From an uncultured Polaribacter sp. (GTDB lineage Bacteria; Bacteroidota; Bacteroidia; Flavobacteriales; Flavobacteriaceae), in the NCBI GenBank assembly GCA_943788045.1, contig CALSOT010000002.1, positions 1 through 64,000 of the forward strand: a DNA stretch of 64,000 nucleotides, read 5' to 3'. A program made the position numbers and the translations under genes. The notes under the pieces are model-generated. The model had not been told where the DNA came from and ran no database searches. It saw nothing but the letters and a program-made list of their open reading frames with translations. Below are positions 17,464 through 26,157 of the stretch, in pieces. Each line of letters starts with the position of its first letter. Within the stretch, counting starts at the first letter, position 1.

Positions 17464-19871
17464 ATGCAAGAACAAAAAGAAAATTTCATTCAGAATCAAG
17501 GGATAGAAAATACAGAGACAGTATCGATATAAAAGCAGAATTAGGAAAATACCTCGTGCATTGGCGATGGTTTGTTTTCGGTGCGTTGGTGACTCTTTCA
17601 GTAGCGTATACCTATTTAAGATATGCAACACCTCAGTACAGTGTCTCTGGGGCTATTATGATCAAAGACAATAACAAGTCTGGAATTTCTTCAGAGTTGG
17701 CAGCTTTTGAAGATTTAGGAATTATTGGCGGGAGTTCTGCAAACAATACCGATAATGAGATCTATATCTTAAAATCTCGAAAAATTATTGGAAATGCAGT
17801 AGATTCTTTGGGTTTAACACTTTCTTATTTCGTAGATGGTAGAATTAAGAGAACGGAAGCCTATAAAACAACACCAGTAGTAATAGATTTTATAAAAGAA
17901 GAAGCAAATTTTATAGAAAAAGATACCGCATTTGTCATTTCTATCATAGACAAAGATAATTTTGAGTTTAAAAATTTAGAAGGAGACGTTACATCAATGG
18001 CAATGTTTAATACCGTTATTGAGTCTCAAAAAGGTACGTTTAAAGTACGTTTATCTCCAACCATTTACAGAGGAGATGCGCAATAAAACTGTTTTGGTGA
18101 CGATGAGTGGTCGTAACAAAGTGATTGATAGGTATAGAAGCCGCATTAATGTGAGTGCTGTAGATAAAAACTCGAGTGTATTAAACCTAACGCTTACGGA
18201 TGCTATAAAAATAAAAGCAGAAGATATTTTAAATGAATTGGTAAAACAATACAACATAGATGCAATTAAAGATAAAAATATTGTTTCTGAAAAAACCAAA
18301 GATTTCATTGAAGATCGTTTACAAAGCATTGGGGCAAACTTAGGGGTGATTCAAGACAATGTAAAAAACTATAAAGTTAAATTTGGGATTACAGGTTTGT
18401 CAGAAGAAGGATCTTTGGCGCTAGCAGTCAGCTTCTGTAAACAATCAAAAAATAGTGCAACTTGAAAGTGAATTGAGTCTGGCGGAGTGGATTTATAAAA
18501 AGTTGCAAAAAGAAACGGAAACAAACGAAGTATTGCCAACCAATTTAGGATTTCAGGATGCTAATATCGTGACATCTATTGTTAATTATAACGAATTGGT
18601 TTTAGATAAAAATAGATTACTGGTGACGGCAGGTGATAGAAACCCGCAATTAATCGGCGTGCAAAGTCGTATTTCTACGCTCAACCAAAATTTATTATCG
18701 AGCTTAGACAACTTAAAGAAGTCACTAGAAATTCAATTGTCGCAATTAAATATTGAAGCAAAAAATAGTAACTCAAAAATATCGGATATTCCGCTAATCG
18801 AACGTGGCTTGATTGATATAGAGCGTCAAAATATAATTTACTCTGAATTGTATTCTTATTTGCTAAAGAAAGAAGGAAGAAACTGCGATTTCTTTGGCGG
18901 TGACCGTGCCCAATGCAAAAATAATTGATGTAGCCTATGGCTCAGGTTTACCGATTAGTCCTAAAAAGAAGATTGTTTACTTGGCAGCCTTGCTTTTAGG
19001 GGTGTTGATTCCATTTGTTTTTATTTATTTGAAGCATTTGTTAGATACAAAAATACATAGCCGCAAAGACATTGAAGATTTAACAACCATTCCTTTTCTG
19101 GGTGATGTACCACATTCTGATAAGGATGATAAAATTGTGATTGGCAGCGATGCAAGAACGAGTACTGCAGAAGCCTTTCGTTTGATACGAACCAATTTAG
19201 GCTTTATGTTAGCCAATACCGGCGAGCAGCAGCAAGGAAAAACAATATTTGTGACTTCTACCACTAGTGGGGAAGGAAAGTCGTTTATGTCAATTAACTT
19301 AGCAGCGGCACTTTCCTTATCTCATAAAAAAGTGTTGTTACTAGGGTTGGACTTAAGAGCACCAAAGGTAACACAGTATCTGGGTATATCTGAGCGAAAA
19401 GGAGTGACAAACTTTATAACGAATGAATCTCTTTCGCTGAAAGACCTTAAGTTTTCAATTCCTGAAATCAAAGGACTGGACATTATAAGCTCGGGTGCTG
19501 TACCTCCGAATCCAGCAGAATTATTATTAGGGGATAAGATTAAAGACTTATTTGAAGAAGTAAAAAAGGAGTATGATTATATTGTGGTAGACACCGCACC
19601 TGTAAACTTGGTGACAGATACCTTATTAGTGGCGAAGTATGCAGACATGTTCGTTTATGTTGCAAGAGCGAATTATTTAGACAAACGTATGTTAAATGTG
19701 GCGCAAAACTTATACAACGAAAAGAAATTACCAAATATGGCGCTTATTTTAAATGATACGGATCTAACGAGAGGTTATGGCTATGGTTATGGTTATGGTT
19801 ATGGTTATGGTTATGGCAATGGTTATTTAGAGGAAGAGAAGAAACCTTGGTACAAAAGGTTATTAGGGTAA
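17464..19871 (+). pseudogene. Wzc-like BY-kinase (polysaccharide copolymerase), four or more frameshifts
   Basis: Overlapping frames (17464-, 17556-18086, 18019-18465, 18455-18928, 18894-19871) form a protein of about 800 residues. The N-terminal part has a transmembrane helix (WRWFVFGALVTLSVAYTYL) and the Wzz domain, then coiled-coil segments, a second transmembrane helix (IVYLAALLLGVLIPFVFIYL) and the cytoplasmic kinase domain: Walker A TSTTSGEGKSF, A' motif LLGLDLRAP, Walker B YDYIVVDTAP. It ends in a Tyr-rich tail made of nine Gly-Tyr-like pairs (19773-19826), the autophosphorylation cluster. Breaks lie near 17530, 18075, 18425 and 18880. Wzc controls chain length and export with Wza and is reset by the phosphatase at 21.3 kb. 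Confidence 0.87.
19773..19826 (+). repeat. hexanucleotide repeat encoding the Gly-Tyr kinase tail
   Basis: Nine consecutive 6-base units, mostly GGTTAT with single variants GGCTAT and GGCAAT, encode GY seven times, GN, then GY. Copy-number change would lengthen or shorten the phosphorylatable tail without breaking the frame. Confidence 0.9.
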
Positions 19872-19876
19872 TATAA

Positions 19877-19911
19877 AAAAAAGGAAGCGATCATCGCTTC
19901 CTTTTTTTTAT
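19877..19911 (+). terminator. rho-independent terminator after the kinase gene
   Basis: A 9-bp stem (GGAAGCGAT with ATCGCTTCC) flanked by an A run and followed by eight or more T, 10-40 bases after the kinase stop. It closes the polysaccharide operon. Confidence 0.85.
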
Positions 19912-19979
19912 GAACACAATATAGTGGCATCGGTAATGTATTTTTTATAGTTTCTTAGGGAAGAAGAACAAACCTAAGT

Positions 19980-20090
19980 TGCAATGCAATCCGTGATCCC
20001 AAGAAATTTCATAGAGATTATCTTGATCTTTTACTTTGCTCCGAACTTACCATTCGGAATACATCAAGTTAAATGAAGAGATGATATGTT
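19980..20090. repeat. modular intergenic repeat, copy 1 (lacks the hairpin core)
   Basis: It starts with CAATGCAATCCGTGATCCCA and jumps directly from CCCAAGAAA to TTTCATAGAGATTATCTTGA, omitting the hairpin block present in copies 2, 3 and 5. It carries the alternative tail GCTCCGAACTTACCATTCGG shared with copy 4. Confidence 0.75.
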
Positions 20091-20131
20091 TTACGCTACC
20101 ACGATACAATAACAAATCTTAAAACAAACAT

Positions 20132-20302
20132 AGATTTCAATGCACTGCGTAATCCCAAGAAATAATGAGCTATGATATGGAAGTGCGGCGCGAAGCGCTA
20201 CGCATGGAATATCAATAGATCATGGTGCGGAGCAATTTCATAGGGATTATCTTGATCTTTTGCTTCTTTTAAATCAAGGTAAAAGAAGAGAGATAATTTT
20301 TA
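20132..20302. repeat. modular intergenic repeat, copy 2 (complete)
   Basis: A roughly 170-base unit: lead block AGATTTCAATG..GTAATCCCAAG, an imperfect palindrome at 20164-20223 with centre GCGCGAAGCGC, then CATAGGGATTATCTTGATC and a tail AAAAGAAGAGAGATAA. It is almost identical to copy 3 across the palindrome. Confidence 0.85.
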
Positions 20303-20360
20303 AACTCTGAATTTATTTTATAACCCTCACTATATAATAACAGATTTTTAAATAGAACTA

Positions 20361-20532
20361 GATTTCAATGTACCCCGTGATCCCAAGAAATAATGAGCTA
20401 TGATATGGAAGTGCGGCGCGAAGCGCTACGCATGGAATATCAATAGATCATGGTGCGAAGCAATTTCATAGGGATTATCTTGATCTTTTGTTTCTTTTGT
20501 ATCAAGACAAAAGAAGAAAGAATAATTTTTAT
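20361..20532. repeat. modular intergenic repeat, copy 3 (complete)
   Basis: Same order of blocks as copy 2 with lead GATTTCAATGTACCCCGTGA; palindrome at 20393-20452; tail AAAAGAAGAAAGAATAA. The spacing to copy 2 is about 60 bases of unrelated AT-rich DNA. Confidence 0.85.
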
Positions 20533-20550
20533 GCGAATACAATACCAAAA

Positions 20551-20643
20551 TCCTAGGGATTATGTTGATCTTTTGCTTTGCTCCGAACTTACATTCGGAA
20601 TGTATCAAGACAAAAGAAGAAAGAGATAATTTTTATGCTAATA
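20551..20643. repeat. modular intergenic repeat, copy 4 (3' half only)
   Basis: It begins at TCCTAGGGATTATGTTGATC, has the CTCCGAACTTACATTCGGAA mini-hairpin seen in copy 1, and ends ATCAAGACAAAAGAAGAAAG like copy 3. Lead and hairpin core are absent. Confidence 0.75.
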
Positions 20644-20859
20644 CTTTGTTGCTTGATCAAAAAGTATTCAAAAAATCAAGACTCACTTTTATTTAACGAA
20701 ATTCTACTTTCCATTCCACTAACGAATCCAGACCGCAAGCTCTTTGGATTCTTGCCGTTTCATAGAAATTGAATTTTAACGAAAAATAAAATAGGTCAGT
20801 TTAAATTCTGACTTTATTTCATAAGAAATGGTAGATTAGAACAAATCGTTATACAAAAC

Positions 20860-21068
20860 CAGATTTCAATGTACCCCGTGATCCCAAGAAATAAGGAGCT
20901 CTACGAGAAGGAAATAAAATTTCATTCGAAGGTATCTGGCGAAGCCAAATGGAAGTGCGGCGCGAAGCGCTACGCATGGAATATCAATAGATCATGGTGC
21001 GAAGCAATTTCATAGGGATTATCTTGATCTTTTGTTTCTTTTACATCAAGGTAAAAGAAGAGAAATAA
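20860..21068. repeat. modular intergenic repeat, copy 5 (with an insertion)
   Basis: Lead AGATTTCAATGTACCCCGTG as in copy 3, then an extra block of roughly 45 bases (about 20900-20948) in place of the left palindrome arm, then the shared core GGAAGTGCGGCGCGAAGCGC to the tail near 21068. Confidence 0.8.
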
Positions 21069-21277
21069 AATTTAAATACTAATAACATACCAAAAGAAAT
21101 CTTTAAATAGACCTAAGTTTGGTTATTACGCATAATTATTGCAAATAATAGACAATGAGAGCAGTTATTTTTTAACTCCGACTTTATCAATAGTTTTTAA
21201 CTCATTAATAACTATATGTCCTATTAGTGGAAAAAAAATCCTCCGGAAAAGGACTTGTAATGGAAAGAGGTTGGAGT

Positions 21278-22015
21278 TTATAAAAGCTTTGTATTATTCA
21301 ATAATAAATGTTCAATGTTTTTCAAATTCTTTTTTGTTCCGATTTTTTTTAGAATTGTTAAATGATGCTGATGGTGCGTATCCGTGCCAACAAAATCATA
21401 TAAATTTTCTTTTAAAAGTTTTTCTGAAGTTTTTTGAACTCCTTTGCCATAGTGTTCTGTAAGCGATAATAAGTTTAATTGAAATAAGCAGCCTGCTTTT
21501 TTTAGGTTGTAATAATGATTGATATCGTGATGATAAAAATTATAACGTTCTGGATGCGCCAGAATCGGTTTATACCCTTTTAATTGGATTTCAAATAAAA
21601 GGTCGTAGATGTTAAATGGCGCGTTGAAGTAAGACATTTCAACAAGAATAAAATTATCTTTTAATGTAAGAATGTCATCCTTTTCCAATAGTTCAGTAAA
21701 CTGTTCATCTAGCATGTATTCCGCTGCGGCTTTTAGAGATACATCGCTGATACCCTTGCTTATGAGCGCTTGCTTTACTTCTTTTAGCTTTGTTTGAATG
21801 GTTGTAGACGAATTAGGATACACATCTCCCAAAACATGGGGTGTGGTTATGAAGTTCTTAATTCCGTTAGAACGCATTTCTAAAATGAGCGCAAGGGATT
21901 GATCTATATTTTTTGCACCATCATCAATGCCGGGCAGAAGATGTGAATGAATATCTACAAAACCCTCTGGGAAAAAGTGGTTTAAAGGAATTTGCTTTTT
22001 CTTAAGAAAGATCAT
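21278..22015 (-). CDS. CpsB/YwqE-type protein tyrosine phosphatase (PHP domain)
   Basis: A 245-residue PHP-domain metallophosphatase that dephosphorylates BY-kinases. Seen: the metal motif FVDIHSHLLPGIDDGAK near residue 22, TTPHVLGDVYPN, the active-site AEYMLDEQF, LAHPERYNFY and the final FVGTDTHHQHH. It faces the polysaccharide operon across the repeat array and is the natural partner of the Wzc-like kinase at 17.5-19.9 kb. An upstream TTG (22033) would add six residues but lies inside the -7 box at 22031-22038; ATG 22015 is therefore chosen. The leader would then be only about 10 nt. No frame break, in contrast to the kinase. Confidence 0.92.
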   Translation of the reverse strand: MIFLKKKQIPLNHFFPEGFVDIHSHLLPGIDDGAKNIDQSLALILEMRSNGIKNFITTPHVLGDVYPNSSTTIQTKLKEVKQALISKGISDVSLKAAAEYMLDEQFTELLEKDDILTLKDNFILVEMSYFNAPFNIYDLLFEIQLKGYKPILAHPERYNFYHHDINHYYNLKKAGCLFQLNLLSLTEHYGKGVQKTSEKLLKENLYDFVGTDTHHQHHLTILKKIGTKKNLKNIEHLLLNNTKLL

Positions 22016-22030
22016 AACGAATGTTTGATG

Positions 22031-22038
22031 CAAATTTA
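22031..22038 (-). promoter_or_regulatory. -7 box of the tyrosine phosphatase gene
   Basis: TAAATTTG on the minus strand matches TAnnTTTG and ends 15 bases before ATG 22015, implying a very short leader. Confidence 0.45.
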
Positions 22039-22090
22039 CAGTAATTTACTCTATAAATAAATACGAAAACGATTGAAGTTTCTTATGCTA

Positions 22091-22121
22091 TTGTGTATGA
22101 GTTTTACTTATAATATATTTG
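22091..22121 (+). promoter_or_regulatory. promoter of the GlcNAc kinase gene
   Basis: TTG at 22091-22093, a 20-base spacer and TATATTTG at 22114-22121 match the flavobacterial consensus well, 20 bases before ATG 22142. Confidence 0.6.
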
Positions 22122-22141
22122 ATTTTTAAACAACGATATTT

Positions 22142-22993
22142 ATGATTTTAATTGCAGATGGCGGGTCGACGAAAGCAGATTGGATTGCTATTGATAAGAA
22201 CAAAGAAGAAGTATTTAGAACCCGGACTTTGGGATTAAATCCTGCTATTGTTCCAAAAGAGGAGTTGCATAGTAGAATCATTAATATGTTTCAATTAATT
22301 AATGTAAAGGAGGAAGTAGAGGAAATTCATTTTTACGGAGCTGGGTGTGGTACACCAAAGCCAATTGAGATTTTGAAAGACATATTAGCCGCTATTTTTA
22401 TAAATGCTAAAATTTTTATTTCTGAAGATATGTTGGCGGCTGTGTATGCGGCCTCTAATAACAAACCTGCGATCGTTTGTATTTTAGGTACAGGGTCTAA
22501 TAGTTGTTATTATGATGGTGAAAACATGCAAATGTTAACCCCTTCTTTAGGGTATATTTTAATGGACGAAGCGAGTGGTAATTACTTTGGTAAAAAATTA
22601 ATAGTTGATTATTATTATGGTAAAATGCCCAAAAAAATAGGAAAGAAATTTAGCGAGGAATTTAATTTAGAAGCCGATTATATTAAGAGAAACTTATACA
22701 GAGAAGCGAATCCCAATATGTATTTGGCGTCGCTTGCAAAATTCATGTTTGAGTTTAAAGACGATAAGTACATTAAGAAAATGATTAAAAAAGGATTTCA
22801 AGAATTTTTTAAATATAAGGTGTTGCCATTTAACAAGACGTCAGAAACGCCAGTGTACTTTATTGGTTCTATAGCACATTACTTTAGAGATATTTTAGAA
22901 AAAATAGCTGAAAAGAACAATCTCGTGATTGCAGATGTCATACAACGACCTATTGATAATTTATTAGAGTATCACAAGAATATTATGAAGTAA
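22142..22993 (+). CDS. BadF/BadG-family N-acetylglucosamine kinase
   Basis: A 283-residue ASKHA-fold sugar kinase. Seen: the phosphate-1 motif ILIADGGSTKADWIAID at the N-terminus, FYGAGCGTPKP near residue 64, a second phosphate motif VCILGTGSNSCYYDG near 117, and LGYILMDEASGNYFGKKL near 138. The family phosphorylates GlcNAc (and sometimes glucosamine) at C6, feeding cell-wall sugar recycling; the adjacent murF fits that theme. It ends convergently with murF, the two coding regions overlapping by 11 bases. Substrate is inferred from the family; other ASKHA kinases are possible. Confidence 0.82.
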   Translation: MILIADGGSTKADWIAIDKNKEEVFRTRTLGLNPAIVPKEELHSRIINMFQLINVKEEVEEIHFYGAGCGTPKPIEILKDILAAIFINAKIFISEDMLAAVYAASNNKPAIVCILGTGSNSCYYDGENMQMLTPSLGYILMDEASGNYFGKKLIVDYYYGKMPKKIGKKFSEEFNLEADYIKRNLYREANPNMYLASLAKFMFEFKDDKYIKKMIKKGFQEFFKYKVLPFNKTSETPVYFIGSIAHYFRDILEKIAEKNNLVIADVIQRPIDNLLEYHKNIMK

Positions 22994-24242
22994 TAAAGGC
23001 TAACAGTCTTTCTAAACGCATTCCTCTTGAACCTTTAATCAAAATTGATTGCTGTTTAAGAGGATTTCTTTTGAGAAACACTAAAAAGTTTTCAAATGTT
23101 TGAAAGCAGCCTTTCTTTGCACTCGTCTGAGAAAAGTTTTCACCAATAAAATAAGAATTGTCAAAGTCTAATTTTTCTACCAAATCGACAATATGTTGAT
23201 GCTCTTCTAAACTTGTTGCGCCTAATTCAAACATATCTCCTAGAATCACTGTTTTGTGTTTGGCGTCGATTGCATTAAAATTATCTAAAGCGACTTCTAT
23301 ACTGGTGGGATTGGCATTGTAAGCATCTAAAATAATCTTGTTAGATCCTTTTGAAATAATTTGTGAACGATTATTATCTGGAGTATAACTTTCAATAGCG
23401 TTTTTAATGTGTGCATCTGTCACGTCAAAATAGCGGCCAATAGTGCAAGCAATAGCAATATTTGTGTAATTATATGCGCCTATCAGTTTACTCTGAATGT
23501 GATCAGAATCAAACGATAGTTTTACAAACGGATTTGCCTCTATAAACTTCAAATCCGCATCAAAAGGGAGGGTATTTATTTTTAAAGTTTTTTCAACTTG
23601 AATAGCATCTTCAGGGTTTATAAATGCTGATTGATGATTTTCTTCTAAGAAGGTATACAATTCACTTTTCCCTTTTATAACACCTTCTATACCTCCAAAA
23701 CCTTCTAGGTGCGCTTTTCCAAAATTGGTAATGTAACCAAAATTAGGTTGGCAAAGAGCGCATAAAAAAGCAATCTCTTGCTGGTGATTTGCGCCCATTT
23801 CTACAATCCCTATTTCAGTTTCTGGAGTCATAGTTAGGAGTGTTAGGGGGACGCCAATATGATTATTTAGATTTCCTATGGTAGCTGTGGTTTTGTATTT
23901 TTTTGATAAAACAGCATGTATTAATTCCTTAGTGGTTGTTTTACCGTTACTACCAGTCAATCCGATAATCGGTGTTTTTAGCAAAGTTCTATGGTGTTTT
24001 GCCAATTGTTGAAGTGTTTCTAAAACATGGTCTACTAAAATAGTACGGGGATGTGTGTGGTATTCTTTTTCATCTACAATAGCGTATGAAGCTCCGAGCG
24101 ATAGCGCTTTTTCCGCGAATTTATTTCCATTAAAATTATCGCCCTTTAGCGCAAAAAAGAGGCTATTTTTTCTGATTTTTCTGGTGTCCGTATCTACAAG
24201 ATAGTGCTTGGAGTATAATTGATAAATGTCTGGAATCTTCAT
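22983..24242 (-). CDS. murF: UDP-N-acetylmuramoyl-tripeptide--D-alanyl-D-alanine ligase
   Basis: A 419-residue Mur ligase that adds D-Ala-D-Ala to UDP-MurNAc-tripeptide in the cytoplasm. Seen: the N-terminal DTRKIRKNSLFFALKGDNFN, P-loop GLTGSNGKTTTK at about 94-105, GNLNNHIGVPLTLL, EMGANHQQEI and the C-terminal YNANPTS and ILGDMFELG motifs diagnostic for MurF. It is downstream of gldJ on the same strand but separated from it by a terminator. The 3' end overlaps the GlcNAc kinase gene by 11 bases. Confidence 0.95.
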   Translation of the reverse strand: MKIPDIYQLYSKHYLVDTDTRKIRKNSLFFALKGDNFNGNKFAEKALSLGASYAIVDEKEYHTHPRTILVDHVLETLQQLAKHHRTLLKTPIIGLTGSNGKTTTKELIHAVLSKKYKTTATIGNLNNHIGVPLTLLTMTPETEIGIVEMGANHQQEIAFLCALCQPNFGYITNFGKAHLEGFGGIEGVIKGKSELYTFLEENHQSAFINPEDAIQVEKTLKINTLPFDADLKFIEANPFVKLSFDSDHIQSKLIGAYNYTNIAIACTIGRYFDVTDAHIKNAIESYTPDNNRSQIISKGSNKIILDAYNANPTSIEVALDNFNAIDAKHKTVILGDMFELGATSLEEHQHIVDLVEKLDFDNSYFIGENFSQTSAKKGCFQTFENFLVFLKRNPLKQQSILIKGSRGMRLERLLAFITS

Positions 24243-24258
24243 TCTTTAAAAATAAAAA

Positions 24259-24289
24259 AAACCTCACTGTAAATCATACAGTGAGGTCT
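24259..24289 (-). terminator. terminator of gldJ
   Basis: An 11-bp stem (ACCTCACTGTA with TACAGTGAGGT, loop of 5) followed on the minus strand by eight T, 24 bases after the gldJ stop and just before murF. Confidence 0.85.
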
Positions 24290-24312
24290 AAATTTTTAAA
24301 ATATTTTTTTTA

Positions 24313-25986
24313 TTATCTCGATGGATTTCTTTTGGTTCTTTTTTTATAGGTCATAGGGCCTAATTTGTCAGTAACACATCTAAAGCCGATATAGTTTGTT
24401 GCCATATACTCCGGTAAATATCTTCTTTGAGCAGGATCTAACCAGTATTCTCTATCAGACCAAGCACCACCTTTATAAACTCTTGTTCTATTGCTAATTA
24501 ATGTTGTTCTATTTTTTGCATCATTTTCTACAGTTTCTATTCCTGTCTCAGGATCTGTAACTCTAGTTGGTTTTCTTGGAGAATTATACATACTTGGTTT
24601 AGATACATAGTCCTCTTCGTTTTCCTCGTAGAATCTACTAGAGTTTAAATCGCCATCACCAATGTCAGTATTGTCTGATTCACTGAAGTTTCTTCGTAAA
24701 GTTGCATCGTTTTTCGTAATTGGAATGTATTTGATGCTACCTGGTAGTTGTTTTGGAATTATTTTTCCACTAGGTAGTGTGTCATATTCTACTTCAGCGT
24801 CACCTGAAGAACCATCAGCAATCACAACTTTCCCATCTTTATCAATCATTTTTTTTGTAAAGATATTTCCTCTAAAGTAATTAAAGTCATTCGCATCGTT
24901 GTCTATGATTGGTCTGTATACATCTGCAACCCATTCTGCAACATTACCGGACATATCGTATAATCCAAATCCATTTGGTGGATATGCTTTCACTCTAATA
25001 GGAATATCAGAACCATCAGAGCTCCAACCAGACAAGCCACTGTATTCACCTTGGCCTTGTTTAAAGTTGGCTAATTGATCTCCTCTAAATCTTTTATCCT
25101 TTTCTCTGGTATATTTACTATTCCAAGCATATTTTTTTCTACCTCTAATGTTGTTGTATTCTCTATTTTCAATATTTGCTTTTGCTGCAAATTCCCATTC
25201 AGCTTCTGTTGGTAATCTGAACTTCTGGGTTAAAATACCGTCTGCCTGTGTAATTTTTCTCCCTTGAAAAGAGCCTCTTTCTCCCTTTACTTTACCTCTT
25301 GTTTTTACACCTCTTTTATAAACAGTGGTATCCCCATTAAAAAGTCTATCAGAATCTGTTAAGAAAACATCGGTATCAAAGAAATTTCTTAGCGTATCGT
25401 TCGCAAAAATGTTTTTGATATAGCCTTTATCTATTAATTTTTTTAAGTTAACGGCGTTTGTACGCCATTTACAATACTCATTTGCTTGTAACCAACTAAC
25501 ACCTACAACCGGATAATCTGCATATGCTGGGTGTCTTAGGTAGTTTTCAGTTAAAATATCTGTATTACCTAAGCTTTTTCTCCATACCAATGTATCTGGT
25601 AATACTGAGTTGTAGACATGTTTGTATTTTTCTTCCGATGGAGGAAAAACATCTTTCGTGTATTGTACGTACAAAAAGTACTCCGCGTTGGTAACTTCTG
25701 TTTCATCCATGAAGAATGATCGTATGTGCATTTTTTTAGGAGTTGTGTTCCAATCAAACATCACGTCATCTTGCACTTGTCCCATTGTAAATGAACCACC
25801 TTCAATGGTAACCATTCCTATGGGAACTTCTTGCCCTGCAAATGGGTCTCCTTTTACGTAGTTACCAAATTTAGCATTGTTAAAAGGTAATCCTGTCAGT
25901 TTTGAGCTTCCTGATGTTGACTTACTACAGCTTGCTAGAGCCAATATTGATAGGACAACTAAAGATATTTTAAATATGTTTTTCAT
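24313..25986 (-). CDS. gldJ: gliding motility lipoprotein GldJ
   Basis: A 557-residue outer-membrane lipoprotein needed for gliding and type IX secretion in Flavobacterium johnsoniae, where gldJ also neighbours porU and porV. Seen: signal peptide with lipobox ALASC (Cys 20), then an FGE-sulfatase-like domain: MVTIEGGSFTMGQ near 58, DETEVTNAEYFLYV near 92, PVVGVSWLQANEYCKW near 160, FRLPTEAEWEFAA, GFGLYDMSGNVAEWVADVY and GFRCVTD near the end. The region equal to the catalytic Cys pair of FGE reads VYKGGAWSDREYWLD, so the enzyme activity is absent. The C-terminus is basic (YKKRTKRNPSR), as in known GldJ. Length matches the F. johnsoniae protein. Confidence 0.95.
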   Translation of the reverse strand: MKNIFKISLVVLSILALASCSKSTSGSSKLTGLPFNNAKFGNYVKGDPFAGQEVPIGMVTIEGGSFTMGQVQDDVMFDWNTTPKKMHIRSFFMDETEVTNAEYFLYVQYTKDVFPPSEEKYKHVYNSVLPDTLVWRKSLGNTDILTENYLRHPAYADYPVVGVSWLQANEYCKWRTNAVNLKKLIDKGYIKNIFANDTLRNFFDTDVFLTDSDRLFNGDTTVYKRGVKTRGKVKGERGSFQGRKITQADGILTQKFRLPTEAEWEFAAKANIENREYNNIRGRKKYAWNSKYTREKDKRFRGDQLANFKQGQGEYSGLSGWSSDGSDIPIRVKAYPPNGFGLYDMSGNVAEWVADVYRPIIDNDANDFNYFRGNIFTKKMIDKDGKVVIADGSSGDAEVEYDTLPSGKIIPKQLPGSIKYIPITKNDATLRRNFSESDNTDIGDGDLNSSRFYEENEEDYVSKPSMYNSPRKPTRVTDPETGIETVENDAKNRTTLISNRTRVYKGGAWSDREYWLDPAQRRYLPEYMATNYIGFRCVTDKLGPMTYKKRTKRNPSR

Positions 25987-26065
25987 TTCCTAATTGAAAA
26001 TTATTGAGGGTTTCTATTATAGCGTTGCAATTTACAATAATATTGCATGCATACAAGTTATTTTC

Positions 26066-26096
26066 CAAATTTAACGCTTCATTTTTTGATACACAA
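26066..26096 (-). promoter_or_regulatory. promoter of gldJ
   Basis: On the minus strand TTG (26096-26094), a 20-base spacer and TAAATTTG (26073-26066) match the flavobacterial consensus, 80 bases before the gldJ ATG. Confidence 0.6.
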
Positions 26097-26157
26097 TTTA
26101 TTTAACGATTGCATTTCGATTTTAGTATAATTTATCTATGTAATAGATAAAATATCT

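Noticed and set aside
17464..19871. Programmed frameshifting in the kinase gene
   Set aside because: Four or more breaks at unrelated sites without slippery sequences or conserved stimulatory structures do not fit programmed recoding.
20578..20772. Small gene inside the repeat array
   Set aside because: The open frame is made largely of repeat sequence and shows no protein-like conservation; the same holds for the minus-strand frame at 20426-20608.
19980..21068. CRISPR array
   Set aside because: Units are 95-210 bases, unevenly spaced and internally mosaic, with no short constant repeat and variable spacer pattern and no cas genes.
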